DNA of 64,000 bases from Paralvinella palmiformis (GCA_025642065.1 JAODUP010000119.1:696001-760000), one strand, 5' to 3'; positions 34,402 to 59,598 are shown, counted from the first letter of the stretch. Made by a program: numbers and translations. The notes: generated by a model not told the origin, from the sequence alone.

Positions 34402-36669
34402 ATTGTTTTTCATTTACATGATAGGTGCTGATGTTAACTGGACGGATGAGAATAAACAAGGTTTATCTGCAATACACCTGGCTACACTTGGTGGACATAG
34501 CTGTATTGTGAAGATACTGATACAGGGAAGAGGTGATGTGAATGCTAAAGACAGGCAAATAATAGATTTTTATATTCTGTCATTTAAAATGTTTGCTATT
34601 CAAAAAAAGGTTCACTTGTTTACATTAAATGTAATATATAATGTTAATAGAATGTGTTTGTTTGAGACGTTTTTGTTTAAAAAAATATAATCATTCCATT
34701 ATTTTTAAGAATTTAAAAATACTATCATAATATTAAAATATTTCATCTTTACTTTAAAACTGACAGCTAGCTAGCATGTGACTTAATAGATTAATGGCAT
34801 CATTGCTCAGACAGGTGCAATTAACATGCACACCATAACATATAACTTCAGTATTATTGATAATCATAGAGCCTGTTATCTTAAACATATTCATTTAAAA
34901 ACAAATCTTATTATTTAAACAACAAAACTGAAACTTTTTCTTGTAAGTGTTACTTATAAATATTTGAGGCATTCTGATGGCACAGTAGTTATAATCTGGT
35001 TCATATACCTGTGTTTGTGGGCTATATTTGTCCCAGGATGTCGCCCCTCAACTATCCCAACACTGCAGCTAAACAACTGAACTCAACTCTCTTCAGTTAA
35101 TAAATGTTCATCTTCAGCTAACTTTGGTTTGATTAACACACCTTCGTACACATATGATAGTGAAAGGGTAGCTCTTCATGATGCCATTATAAAGGTATGA
35201 CACTAAGTTATATTTTTGTAGCAATGGGATCTCAGTGTTGCACTGTGCCGTTGGCAACAATCACCGTGAGATTGTGGAGATGTTACTAAAGGCCAGGGCT
35301 CGTATCAATGTCTGTGGTGTGAAATCTGGCAGAACTCCACTTTTTGTGGCAGCTGAAGTGGGAGATCTGCAAATCCTGAACATGTTGATCAGTGCTGGAG
35401 CACGTGTCAACATACCAAACGATTATGGTCAGTGAGTTGAGATCATACCATGTGGATATAGTGTTAAAATGTTATGCTGCAAATAAAATAATCTACCTGG
35501 ATTAAATACATGAAATCTTGTTAGAGTTGCTCATGTCATGACCATTTTGTGTGAGTCGACGTTGTCTTAGCTTTATACAGGTACGTGATTTAGTTGTAAC
35601 GGTAAAATTAAAAACTGACTTCTGATGATTAATGTTTAATGCTGGATTATAAGATTATATAGCAAAAAACCCTTTGTTAGACAATGCTTAGAACAACTTG
35701 ATTAAGGATATAATGTGTTTGTTTTGTGGAATCCCTGTAATTGGCCTAATATGGTAAGAAATGCTATCATGCGGCAATTCCATACACCAAGAATAGTAAT
35801 TGCACGCCAACCCATAAATCTTTATTTTGGTGTTTAATGACAATATGATGTTAATGAATGTTAATTTCTCCATTCAAGATGACACCATTTTGATGTTGGT
35901 GAAAAGCAATATATTTGATACTTTACATTCAATTAATTCGATCCGTGTTTTGCCAGTGTGAAATTTTCTGAACTTGATTCAGTGACGAGTTACGCTATCC
36001 TTTGCTATTACAATTGTCGGATTTGTTCCAGGTATGACACCACTGTGCGCTGTCTGTCTCCAGAATAATTCTCAGGTAGCATTCCGCCTGTTGGAGGCTG
36101 GAGCAGGATTGAAAGTGAATTTAGCCGATAACCGCGGATCAATTCCTCTCCATTATGCAGCCAGATTTGGTAACACAGATGTCATGGAAGCTCTAATTGA
36201 GAAAGGTTTGTCAATCAAATAACTTTGACAGTTCTGTGAACACATGGAAATGTTGATATAAAGATAGATAGATATTTATTTCAAACTATGCCATACATCA
36301 GTATCTAAATGTGAATAATTCATAACTCAAATAAATTAATGATACAGTTTGGGAAGAAATATTTTGTGTGCTTTGGTGCAATCCAAGTAAATTTATAAAT
36401 TAACAGGTCAATGCTGTGTCTATAGCATATGAATCAATATGCCTTAATCGCCCATCCTGAATTATTAGTGTGTTGATTACCAGAACCGATGAAGTACTGC
36501 TCAGTTTGTAACACTGTTGAGCATCAGAGCTATGTGTATAAGAAAATAATCAATGGTGATAGCAAGACAAAATTAATATAGACTAATGAAGGGTTCTTTC
36601 ATCTTAGAACTGACCAACAGATGTTATAGTTCTTATGTTATTATATTGATGGTTTTTGTTCATTGTTCA

Positions 36670-36714
<45 letters not shown>

Positions 36715-36758
36715 TAGATTAGATTAGATTAGATTAGATTAGATTTGATATTTGATTT

Positions 36759-36821
<63 letters not shown>

Positions 36822-38511
36822 TATTTATTTATTTATTTATTTATTTCACATAACAAGTGGTACAAGAAGTTATAATATGGAAACAGTTTTAATACAATGC
36901 AAATTGAATGAACAAGGATAGCTATTGCTGTCTTCCGCTTTTCCCCCAAAATAATTTTTTATTAATTTTACAATGGAGACAGTCTGGAAGTCAGAGCGGC
37001 TGGTGGACCCGAAGAGGAGACATGACCCAAAATTGAATCCCGGTAAAAATAACCAGATCAGCAGGAAAAAGAGTTGAAACCCATTTTTGAATATATACAT
37101 AAAATTAGAGGAAGTTCATAATAAATACAAAGACAATACAAGAGGAGTTCATAATTGCTGACAGTCTCTGCAATGAGTGTTAACACATCTTACATTAATT
37201 CAATAGTGAGACAACATTTCAGCCTTAAGCTGCTTTTTCGGCATAGCTTGAGAAATTAATGCATTTTGCGCACAATAACTCAATTTGTTCCATATTTTAG
37301 GAAATTCAATGTAAGGTAATTTGCTAACAAAGGAGGAGTCACAACTTTGAATATTTAGTAACATTGATTTTACTGGATTATCACAGATATAAAAGTAGAG
37401 CAATGTTGTCTTTTGAGACCATCATCCAGAAAAAATCGAAGGGAACTCTGTTAACCTTTTGATTCCAATTCTAACATTTAAACTGAACACTTTCAGAGGG
37501 AATTTTACATCTTATATAGAGTCATCTGTTTAAACATATGGTCCATTAAGGCAGATGGATTGCTGAGACAGTTCAAACTAGTTTGTTTCTTAACTGGGTT
37601 TAAAGAGCATTTAGCCGTGAAATGCTAAGTAATGATAGTAAGTGAAATTTCTTCCTGAACCAGTTGTCAATGTATCTGCTTTTAGGAAGTGAGCTGAATG
37701 TGATTAATGACCACTTTGAGAGTCCTCTCCATCTCGCTGTCAGGAACTGCCACATGAAAGCTGTTGAAGTCTTGATCGATCATGGTAATAAATATCAGCT
37801 TGATTGTTTAATTCCACATCATTTCAATTTACGTCTACAATCTGTATCTGATTAAAGATAACAATATTCCTGATTACGAAAGGATTTGCACAGTATCGGT
37901 AGTGGGATATTATCCAGGATAGTTCCATATCATATTGGAATATTTATTTATATTTACAGCATTCATCACGTAAAGCAAATGTTATATTAAACTAGTACAT
38001 ATATCAGTTAGTTGAGCTTACCTTCCGTCCTGTTTATAGTTTAACTAGGTTGCAGGTATTAGAAATATTGTGTTTATTTAATTTGTTTCTAATCGTTTTT
38101 CAAATTTGCTGCTAGAGTGAACTTGGTGGGTTATATATTGCAGGCCTTGGAGTCACTTGTGAACATTAAAATATAGGAATTTACTTACCAACATATAGGA
38201 GTTTTATAGGAATTTTGAGGTCAAATATAGCCAGTTTTATAGGATAATTTTGACCTATTATCACCATTATAGACATATTACATTGCTTTCTAAAGATTTT
38301 TACATTACTAATGGTATATTATTACCTTCCATATGTGTACATAAAATATCATATACTACCTCAACAAATATGTACTAAGGTTTACCAGCTGTTTATGCCA
38401 ATATCCATGATACTTAGAAAGTTGGTGCATCTTGTATCAGATATACTTCCTCCTCGCCTAAAATGTTATTTAAAAAAATAGTTAGAACAGTTGTGATGTT
38501 ATCATACATAG

Positions 38512-38546
<35 letters not shown>

Positions 38547-41500
38547 CATATACACACACACACACACACAGGAAATGATTTACACTAAGTAGTAAATCTC
38601 ATAGTGCCCAAACCAGCATGTTAACTAGACTAAACATAAACAAAACCAGATCTTGGTACTAAAGATTGCAACATAAAAGATAATTATGTCTTACACTACA
38701 TACAATTAGTATGCATTAAGCTTTATACAAGAACAAGTTAAAGCTGATTAGCACATCAGGCACAATTACTTCTTTTTCTTTGCACTTCTGATCAATGCCT
38801 CCATCATACTCTGCTTATATTTGTCTATAGACATTCCAAGAGAAAAACAAGGAATTTTAAATCCTTTGGTTGCACTGTCTAGTTTGGAATGTCCAGTGTC
38901 CAATATGGCCTGGGCAACTGATGTACTTTTAAAGTCATTCTCGTCTAGTGTCTTTTTAAGCTTGTCATTTGCTTCTTTAAGTCGTTTCTCTTGTTGGCTT
39001 ACGTCAGCCTTCGGTGTCTTCATTTCAGCCTTTAAAAAGGGCTTGCTGGTTGGAATAGCATAGGGTTCGTTTCCAAGTCTTGATTCCATCAGTTGTGGAA
39101 CGCAAACCATTGATGGATTTTTCACTCAATGCTGTTCTTTCTGGTGTACTACTTTTTCTACTGTCAGAAAATCCCCTCTCAATATCAGCATTTCTGTGTG
39201 CTAGGAAAAGGTGTGACTTGGCAACTGACATCAGCGTTGGATATTTTTCTCTCCAAGGCTATCCTAGGTATGGTCTATCAGGTTCCAGTCGAGATCAACT
39301 CAATGAATTTCTTAAGTGTCATTTCCAGAAGATGTATCCAAATGCCAGTCTTCATTGATATCGTCCGTCTGGTACAGTCTCCATCCATCACCCAACTGAT
39401 CTCTGCTGATTTTGAGTGGAAGCTTTTTACTCAATGATTTGACAGCATCTAGGATCCATGACTCCTTTCACCACAAGGGTTGTAATATCCTGGTGTTCTG
39501 AAGGAGAATGGTACTTTCTTTATCATGTGTCCAGCTTCATCATTCCTAATATCAGCAGGTTTTGTTCGTCTTTTTGAAGTTTTTGTAGCTCTCTTCTGAT
39601 ATTATTTCCAATATCGATGGTTTTATATATGCAAGGAAATACTTCACTAGTGCTTCCCACTGTTCTAGTATCATTGCAACAGCTACGGCAAGGGTCAGCC
39701 ATCTAAATTCAAAATGCTTTAGAAACTTGTTTCACTATGCCAAGGTTGATGACAGCTTAAACCATTAATGTATATCAATGACCATGTCCAAGATGCTCAT
39801 TCCAAAAGCTTGTAGGCTCTTTGCAGATGCATTATGGCATATATGCCAATTATATGTGCCGATGTCAACAAGGCCAGTCCGATCTTGGGCAAGTACAGCT
39901 TCGTTTACATGGTTCCAGTTTTATTCACATTTGGCCCATCAGATTCCAGTATTAGCAGCATGTTTACTGAAAGGTAGTTGTCCTGTATTGCTTTTAAGAA
40001 TTTTTTGCTGAGTTGTTTTCCTGTGGCATGCCCCATGGGGAAGGTTTCAAGATGATGAACAATGACTGATTGGCGTCGAGGCAGTATTTATGTTTGACTA
40101 TTTGTGGTTTTGTCATAGTGAATTGTGTATGGGTGAGTTTGACTCCCTAAATTCTTGCACCGTTAAACCATGAAAGTGTGGACCAGTAGCTTCGGATAGG
40201 AAAACCCTCAAAGAACTCATCATGAAATTGACTGGGATGTCGTGCAGTGTCTCCTTGAAGTCATCACATGTAGCGTAGCTGTAATGGAGAATACTACCTT
40301 CATGCTCCAAATAAATTCTGCCTTGGTCACTGAATCTTTGTTCAAGGTGCACTCTAAAGTTGAACGTTTCATTGACTGTGTTACTGTAGCTGGTGCTGAA
40401 TAACTTGACTTGGGAAGAGATGTTGATGGTTTTAGATTCAAGTCTGTTTGTGACCCATGAAGAATTTTCTCCGCAACTGCACGATGACCACTTCCTGATC
40501 GATGCCGACGTAGTTGTGGGAGGCCTTGATTGTTACAGTTAAACTCTTTGTTGCAAAAGAAACAGCGTGCTTTGTATGCTGACTCTCGACTAACTTCACA
40601 CCACTCAGATATCTTGTAACATTTTCCATTATCTTGTGTAAGCCAGTCAGGGTTGAATCTAGTTTTCACGCCTGGGATTGTTGAAGTTCTAATTGTCAAC
40701 TGTTCTGTTGTACACTGTCCTAGATCTGAGACAACTCTTTCTCCATGTACAAAATGTCTGTGCAACCCTACCATAAAAGTCTTTAATGTTTACTTGAGGT
40801 GTCTGCGATATATTTCATCCATCAAAGAAAGGGTTTGGTCTGATCTTTTCTATGTGTTCACTTAGACAAAGTAATAATTCAGAGTCTAATGTGTATGGGC
40901 CTGGAATTTACACTTATACGTACTATAAGAACATGACGTTGAAACTGCATTTAGAGAATCACTCATTATAGAACTATATTTTGGTGAAACTCTTCTATAT
41001 TGTGGTATGTGCTGCTTAATGTCATGAAAGATGAAACAAGTGAGTCAAATTTTGTTTATGATAATCCAAGTTTGATACGTTTAGGTATATTCAAATAATT
41101 TGAAATTATGTTTGATACAAGATTATTTCCAGCAGGATAATTTTTTTTTAAATATAAATTATAACAGCTACAAAGCATTTCACTGTTTACCAGTGGTATA
41201 TAGTCATTTTACTGTACAGTACATGTAATACTCAATATGTAAGCAAATACCGTAAATATATTAATATCGCTCTTAAATATTTTCAGGCTGTGATGTGAAT
41301 GCTTGTGATTCAAGAGGACTGGTGACCGCTCTTCACACTGCTGTCAATTCATGTACAGATGAAGGAGTATTTTCAGATATATTATCAACTTTGATTAAAG
41401 GTGGTTGTGTCCTTGATAGCTGTGCTTTTGTTTCGATGGAAACACCTCTCTTTCGAGCCTTGAACTTGGAAAAAGTACATTTTGCTATCATACTGCTCCA

Positions 41501-41885
41501 ACATGGCTCCGACCCAAACACCGAATGCCCATTTGACCAAACAATTTTGCAGAAAGCATGTGAAAAGAAGTGGAAGAATCTAATTGATCTGCTACTTCAT
41601 TGCAGACTGAAATGGACACACGAGTCTTGGCTAGATACTGACATACATATGTCGGGTATAAACCCAAAGCTATTGAAAGGTTATGCAAGAAATGTTCCCG
41701 CTGCATTATTAAGTGATGCCGACTTGTATTTCAGGATTCTCGAAGCCCGGTGTAATCCACCAAGATTAATAGACATGTGTCGCTGGTCAATAAGGAAGTT
41801 ACTAGGCAACAAACTCTGTTTAAAATTGAGCCAGACTCAACTTCCTATTAGGCTCAAGGACTTCTGCATGCTAAGGATATTATGA
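31012..41885 (+). CDS. Ankyrin-repeat and SOCS-box protein, ASB family (515 aa)
   Basis: Joining 31012-31020, 31183-31410, 33479-33581, 34425-34554, 35222-35427, 36032-36205, 37686-37784 and 41287-41885 gives 1548 nt, closed in phase. Most ankyrin exons start in phase 1 at the Gly of a G-A-D-V-N type turn, as usual for this family. About nine to ten ankyrin repeats occupy residues 15-400 (e.g. [40 protein letters not shown]). The last 42 residues are a SOCS box: BC-box [14 protein letters not shown], then LPIRLKDF where the Cul5-box usually reads LPLP. Known role of ASB proteins: the SOCS box binds Elongin B/C and Cullin-5, the repeats hold the substrate for ubiquitination. The intron after 34554 needs a GC donor. 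The first coding exon encodes only three residues; an acceptor (GTTTGTTTTAG) near 30,862 suggests a 5' UTR exon upstream. Length equals ASB3-type proteins, but I cannot name the orthologue. Confidence 0.88.
31659..31876. repeat. Tandem duplication, 109-bp unit x2
   Basis: Two adjacent copies starting AACTTGGATTGTACTGGTAC (31,659 and 31,768) and ending CAAGGAGGCTGTACCATAAA or the same with AAGCTG. They differ at about one base, so the duplication is recent. It lies in intron 2 of the ankyrin/SOCS gene. Confidence 0.97.
31900..33470. other. Intron 2 of the ankyrin/SOCS gene
   Basis: AT-rich intronic DNA with no further exon or recognisable element seen. Confidence 0.4.
34055..34275 (+). mobile_element. 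tRNA-like SINE with internal duplication
   Basis: GTTCAGTAGATAAAGAACTGC resembles an A box and TCTAGGTTTGAATCTGCC a B box. Right after the B box the segment GTTTGAATCYGCCTCRTAAG plus TGTGTATG is present twice in tandem. The rest (TGGGCAGTCACCTCTCAGCC, ACCTCAACTCATCTCAC) has no second clear copy in this window. It lies in intron 3 of the ankyrin/SOCS gene. Confidence 0.5.
34372..34402. repeat. (GAT)n microsatellite next to an exon acceptor
   Basis: About ten GAT units end only some 22 nt before the acceptor of exon 4 of the ankyrin/SOCS gene, inside the region where branch point and polypyrimidine tract should lie. Confidence 0.9.
34975..35100 (+). mobile_element. Possible degenerate SINE
   Basis: GATGGCACAGTAGTTATAATCTGG followed 20-30 nt later by a weak B-box-like stretch and then CCCCTCAACTATCCCAACAC is arranged like a decayed tRNA-type SINE. 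No second copy was found in the window, so this is weak. Confidence 0.25.
35117..35195 (+). pseudogene. Orphan ankyrin-like exon relic or alternative exon
   Basis: After an acceptor (ATCTTCAG) the frame reads [20 protein letters not shown] then DAIIK and meets a donor [18 protein letters not shown] has the form of the first half of an ankyrin repeat. Only 26 nt separate it from the acceptor of the next confirmed exon (35222), too short for an intron, and its exit phase (0) does not match that exon (phase 2). So it cannot be joined directly; it may be a decayed duplicate exon, a mutually exclusive exon, or the mark of a deletion. Confidence 0.4.
36672..36848. repeat. Compound (GATA)n(GATTA)n(GATA)n(TTTA)n microsatellite
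   Basis: Blocks of GATA, then AGATT pentamers, then a second long GATA run and finally TTTA. The unit length changes from four to five and back. It abuts the LINE-related repeat that follows. Confidence 0.97.
36850..37480 (-). pseudogene. 3' end of an unclassified LINE
   Basis: On the minus strand the frame at 37,403-37,200 reads [20 protein letters not shown] and [16 protein letters not shown], the W-N-x-L type C-terminus common to LINE reverse transcriptases. Downstream (37,200-36,850) lies a 3' UTR-like part shared with 25,545-25,965. It sits in intron 6 of the ankyrin/SOCS gene, in antisense orientation. Confidence 0.5.
38514..38573. repeat. Compound (TA)n(CA)n microsatellite
   Basis: TA tract followed by ATACACAC repeats in the last intron of the ankyrin/SOCS gene. 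Confidence 0.95.
38766..40774 (-). pseudogene. Decayed hAT-like transposase with zinc finger, in an intron
   Basis: The N-terminal part (40,774-40,220) has a BED/C2H2-like finger: [20 protein letters not shown], then [10 protein letters not shown]...[10 protein letters not shown] with C-x2-C and H-x5-H spacing. The C-terminal part (39,231-38,766) has [17 protein letters not shown], the conserved A/N-ADVERGFS segment of the hAT-type C-terminal dimerisation region, followed by a long charged helix ([20 protein letters not shown]) and a Lys-rich end. The catalytic core between (39,230-40,200) is broken by stops and frameshifts. It lies antisense in the last intron of the ankyrin/SOCS gene. Not a host gene. 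Confidence 0.72.
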
Positions 41886-42072
41886 CACCCACCACGTGAT
41901 TGGATGGTTAATTTGTTTTTCTTTGGTGTGTATGGTCACTGCATCATTGTAAAGTAAATGCAAACTTGATGACGGATTTTTCCATAAATGTGACTTGTAC
42001 TACAAAAACTAAATTTATTTCAGTAATCGTTTATTTGATATTGATTTAATTTTTTTTGGTTTGTTTGACTAA

Positions 42073-42078
42073 AATAAA
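42073..42078 (+). terminator. Polyadenylation signal of the ankyrin/SOCS gene
   Basis: AATAAA lies 188 nt after the stop codon, within ACTAAAATAAAGCAG. It is the first AATAAA after the stop on this strand. Confidence 0.7.
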
Positions 42079-42172
42079 GCAGTAAGAACTATACTTTTTT
42101 GCATTTATATGATGGATGTAAACTTCAGTATCAACAAATTCCACTTTATATATATATAGACCATAAAATGTA

Positions 42173-42178
42173 TTTATT
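42173..42178 (-). terminator. Candidate polyadenylation signal of HCFC1
   Basis: TTTATT on the plus strand reads AATAAA on the minus strand, giving HCFC1 a 3' UTR of about 1.4 kb. It faces the ankyrin/SOCS signal at 95 nt. Other, nearer signals could be used as well. Confidence 0.45.
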
Positions 42179-42179
42179 C

Positions 42180-43586
42180 CATGAAGTACATGCATAGGCC
42201 TAGCAGTCAACTAGATGGGGCATTTTATCTTATACGAAAGCATGAGGAATGATATTACATATGTAGATAAACAACATAAACAAGACTGTAGATGAACAGA
42301 TCATGACTTGCTGCTTTAAATGCTACGGAGGCTTTCAGTGTTGTTACTGCAACACACACGCACACACACATACGACAACACCTTCTCTGGCCTGACTGAG
42401 CTAAACTGCAACATAATAAATGAGCACGTTGTCTCGCTATCTCTTGCTGTGAGGTGTGATGAAGCAGCATCTACAATCACTTGTCAACCAACTAAACAAT
42501 TAACTATATACATGAATGTATCAAGAGATCTGTTAGATGATGCACAACACTAAATTAACCACGTTATAACTGTAGGTACCAAGTTTGACTGATCTATTCT
42601 AATTTATGATATGAAAATGCCACACATGCACCACAGCATAGACTTCAAAAAATGGACTGGTTACATCCGACGAGCCTCCTGTACATTCACTGAGAACAAG
42701 GTACTTTTTACAAGACAGCAAAATCATACAAGAGTATTCCTCCCTCATTAACCAAGTAGACTTTTATCCATACACGTAGGACACGTTAACAAAACACCTA
42801 CAGAAACATGTTTATATACACATATGCTTTCATGTGGGCAATAACCTATCTTTTTCAATACTCGCATGACGACAGCACTGACTGCCTATGAAGATATGAC
42901 ACTGCACTTCTACCAGATCCTATAGAGGATAATCTTGTGATAAACAATGATAAAAGTCTTTAAAATGGTCAACACCTGGTACAGACAAGACTCACTGATG
43001 CAGTACCATTATCTAAAATCTGATCATCCAGTGTACAGTAACTGACATATCAACTGATCCAGCTAAATAGCCAACAGTAAGAAAAAACACAAAACATGGA
43101 CAGCTAACAGAACTGTCATCTTACAAATATTTCTATATATACACTCTAGTTCTCTCACAAGTGTGTAGACAGAGAATGTCCAGGATTAGAGCACAATCCT
43201 GGAGCACCAACACACAAAACCCAACACAGCTGCCTTCTAAGTGTATTTATCTCATTCTAACCCCAATGCTAACATTTTCCTTAAAGGACGACATTTCAAA
43301 AACATCACGTCCATTGACCATGTCTACTTCAAAGCTGTGAATATCACTTTATCCTGAAATGGTGATTGTAATACAAAAAGCCACTACACAAGACGAAGAA
43401 CCTTAATAAATAGAAGACGATGACTCTATGGATCACACGCTATGTTTTAGACCTGGTCAAGATTTAATACACACAAAACAACTAATAACGACGCCTACAT
43501 CCATATGGCACAGGAAGCCAGTCTTATAGCCAGCACTACGGTAATGATTGTACAAAGTCAACACAAAACATCAGCACTGTTCAGCC
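42180..43586 (-). other. Likely HCFC1 3' UTR
   Basis: About 1.4 kb between the HCFC1 stop codon (43587-43589) and the candidate signal at 42,173. No other gene is visible. A CA microsatellite lies near 42,352-42,371. Confidence 0.5.
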
Positions 43587-57765
<14,179 letters not shown>

Positions 57766-58524
57766 TTTGTTTCTTACCCACAATGCAGGTGGATTTGTCA
57801 AAAATGCCCGGCTGTTATGCTTTTAATTAGGTCACGTGCACAATTTTAGGCTAATTTAATTAACATTCACCAATAAAATTATTTAATAAGACAGCGTGTT
57901 ATTAAATAATTACAATGTAAAAACATACTTTTAAAATTTTCTAGTAAAAAGAATGCCCTAGACATTACTTATTTAGGTCAAAGGTTACATATAATATAGG
58001 TCAGAGGTATTGACATTTGTGACCCAGATAGAAAGATAATATAAACAGAGAACTGCAGAAACAATATTTAATCGAGGAAGAACGTCATTTTATGGTAGTT
58101 ATGATATAACTTCATAATACTGCTTTTTGTTACCTATTCTTTAATAGTTTTGCTCTTGCTAGAAAATGCCAAGATTAGCGCCATTATTATATGAATGAAT
58201 GATCACAGTGAGTGTACTGATAAGCCTGAATTTACTATTAATAGTAATAACTAATACTAATAGTAATAATAGTAATATAGATCTAATCTAGTCATGTCGA
58301 ATTACTATTAATATAGAATATATGCTAGTTTACAATAGTTCTGTTTCTATAATTTTTGTAATAAGAATATATTATCATGTTTTCTAGTCAGCCTGATAAT
58401 TACTTACTAATTAGTGTGTTCTAGCTTTTCCAAGCTATATTATAGTATATATGTTTTAATATCCTTATTTATGTTTTCCCATGTTAACTCTGCAATTTAA
58501 AATTTACATCTGTATTTTAGATAC

Positions 58525-58564
<40 letters not shown>

Positions 58565-58593
58565 ATACAATTATTTTGTTTACAGACAGTGGA
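57766..58593. promoter_or_regulatory. Divergent HCFC1/TMEM187 promoter region
   Basis: Only 828 nt separate the HCFC1 ATG (minus) from the TMEM187 ATG (plus). No TATA box is evident. TMEM187 has an acceptor (TGTTTACAG, ending at 58585) just before its ATG, so its 5' UTR starts in an upstream exon within this interval, and transcription starts must be close to HCFC1's. Confidence 0.6.
58526..58562. repeat. (TA)n microsatellite
   Basis: TA tract inside the 5' UTR intron of TMEM187, about 20 nt before the acceptor. Confidence 0.95.
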
Positions 58594-59439
58594 ATGGAGG
58601 GACCTCTGGATGTATCACGAATTAGACCCATGGTACATGTGCTGTGTGTTGCCTTACTACTGACCATACCCATTATGCAGGGCGTATTTGACAATGTGCA
58701 CACCAACACTAGCCCAGATCACTATGCTGAAAAGGCTTGGCCTGTACTGAAGGACTACGCGCCATGGTTAGTCATAATGCCAGCCAATACCCTCGTAAAT
58801 ATGTGCTATGTGATTGTGGGGGTGTACTGGCTGTTAGCAACAAAGATCTTGGTCAAGGCACAGACACGCATGGGTACAGCTGCATCAACTGATCTTACTG
58901 GTCATGATGTCTACATGATGTACACCTTCTGCTGGATCAGCATCATATATGGCCCAATACAAATGGCACGTCTACTGATGCTGAAACATCGCCTAGCAGT
59001 GCTAGATCAGTGGTACACGTTGCCAGGATTTGCTTGGGTGCTGGCTTGGGCACTGTATTGCCTCAGAGGTTGGTCAACAGCCACCATTGCCACAGTAACA
59101 GGATTGTCAATAGTGAGCTATTGTTGTACTTTATTTCATCCATTTGGGTTTGACTTTGCTCTTGCCTGCCACATATTAGTAGTGGTAAAGTATTGCATTG
59201 ATGTACAGCAGCAGTATGGCACTACTTCTTCGAAGATCTCCTTTGTGAAGGCACTCTTTGGCTGTTCAGGATTTGTGATCCTGAAGCTGGCTGACAATTA
59301 TTTGCCAATTTTACATCCACTGTTTAATCATCTTAGCGGCCATTTCTGGTCCAAAATCTGTGATGCGCTACAGGTTTATTATGTTGCTGAATTTTTCTTC
59401 ATCATCACCCTGGAAAGAACGAGAACAAAAAAAGAATAA
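58594..59439 (+). CDS. TMEM187: Transmembrane protein 187 (281 aa)
   Basis: A single coding exon. The ATG at 58594 follows an acceptor (TTTGTTTACAG) by eight nt and fits the family's N-terminus; an earlier in-frame TTG lies in the intron. Diagnostic blocks shared with human TMEM187 (261 residues): HYAE, MPANTLVNMCYVIVG, IIYGPIQMARL, VLDQWYTLPGFAWVLAW, LFHPFGFDFAL and GHFWSKICDALQ. I count about seven hydrophobic segments (residues 9-28, 48-75, 99-124, 137-160, 166-200, 220-240, 255-275), so a multi-pass membrane protein with a Lys/Arg-rich cytosolic-type tail. Its biochemical function is unknown. As in human, the coding sequence is one exon and the gene stands head-to-head with HCFC1, suggesting co-expression from a shared promoter. 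Confidence 0.94.
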   Translation: MEGPLDVSRIRPMVHVLCVALLLTIPIMQGVFDNVHTNTSPDHYAEKAWPVLKDYAPWLVIMPANTLVNMCYVIVGVYWLLATKILVKAQTRMGTAASTDLTGHDVYMMYTFCWISIIYGPIQMARLLMLKHRLAVLDQWYTLPGFAWVLAWALYCLRGWSTATIATVTGLSIVSYCCTLFHPFGFDFALACHILVVVKYCIDVQQQYGTTSSKISFVKALFGCSGFVILKLADNYLPILHPLFNHLSGHFWSKICDALQVYYVAEFFFIITLERTRTKKE

Positions 59440-59449
59440 GTTGAACAAA

Positions 59450-59455
59450 AATAAA
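59450..59455 (+). terminator. Polyadenylation signal 10 nt after the TMEM187 stop
   Basis: AATAAA in CAAAAATAAACTG follows the TAA (59437-59439) after ten bases. If used, the 3' UTR would be only about 30 nt. Later signals cannot be excluded. Confidence 0.5.
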
Positions 59456-59510
59456 CTGTTTGTAGTATTTATGTGTACATACACATAGTGTGTGTGTGTG
59501 TGTGATACAA

Positions 59511-59593
59511 ATTATTATCCATATTTTTTCATTGTCTGCTATATATATATATATATATATATATAGCAGACACTGAAAAAATATGGAAAATAA

Positions 59594-59594
<1 letters not shown>
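59511..59594. repeat. 84-bp near-perfect palindrome with (TA)n core
   Basis: Left arm ATTATTATCCATATTTTTTC plus ATTGTCTGCTA (59511-59541) is complementary to the right arm TAGCAGACACTGAAAAAATA plus TGGAAAATAAT (59564-59594) at 29 of 31 positions; the TA core is itself self-complementary. It can form a long hairpin or cruciform. Confidence 0.95.

Positions 59595-59598
<4 letters not shown>

Noticed and set aside
36672..36848. CRISPR-like array
   Set aside because: Simple tetranucleotide repeats without spacers, in a eukaryotic intron.
58576..58593. TMEM187 starting at the upstream TTG
   Set aside because: It lies in the intron before the TTTACAG acceptor and is not an ATG.
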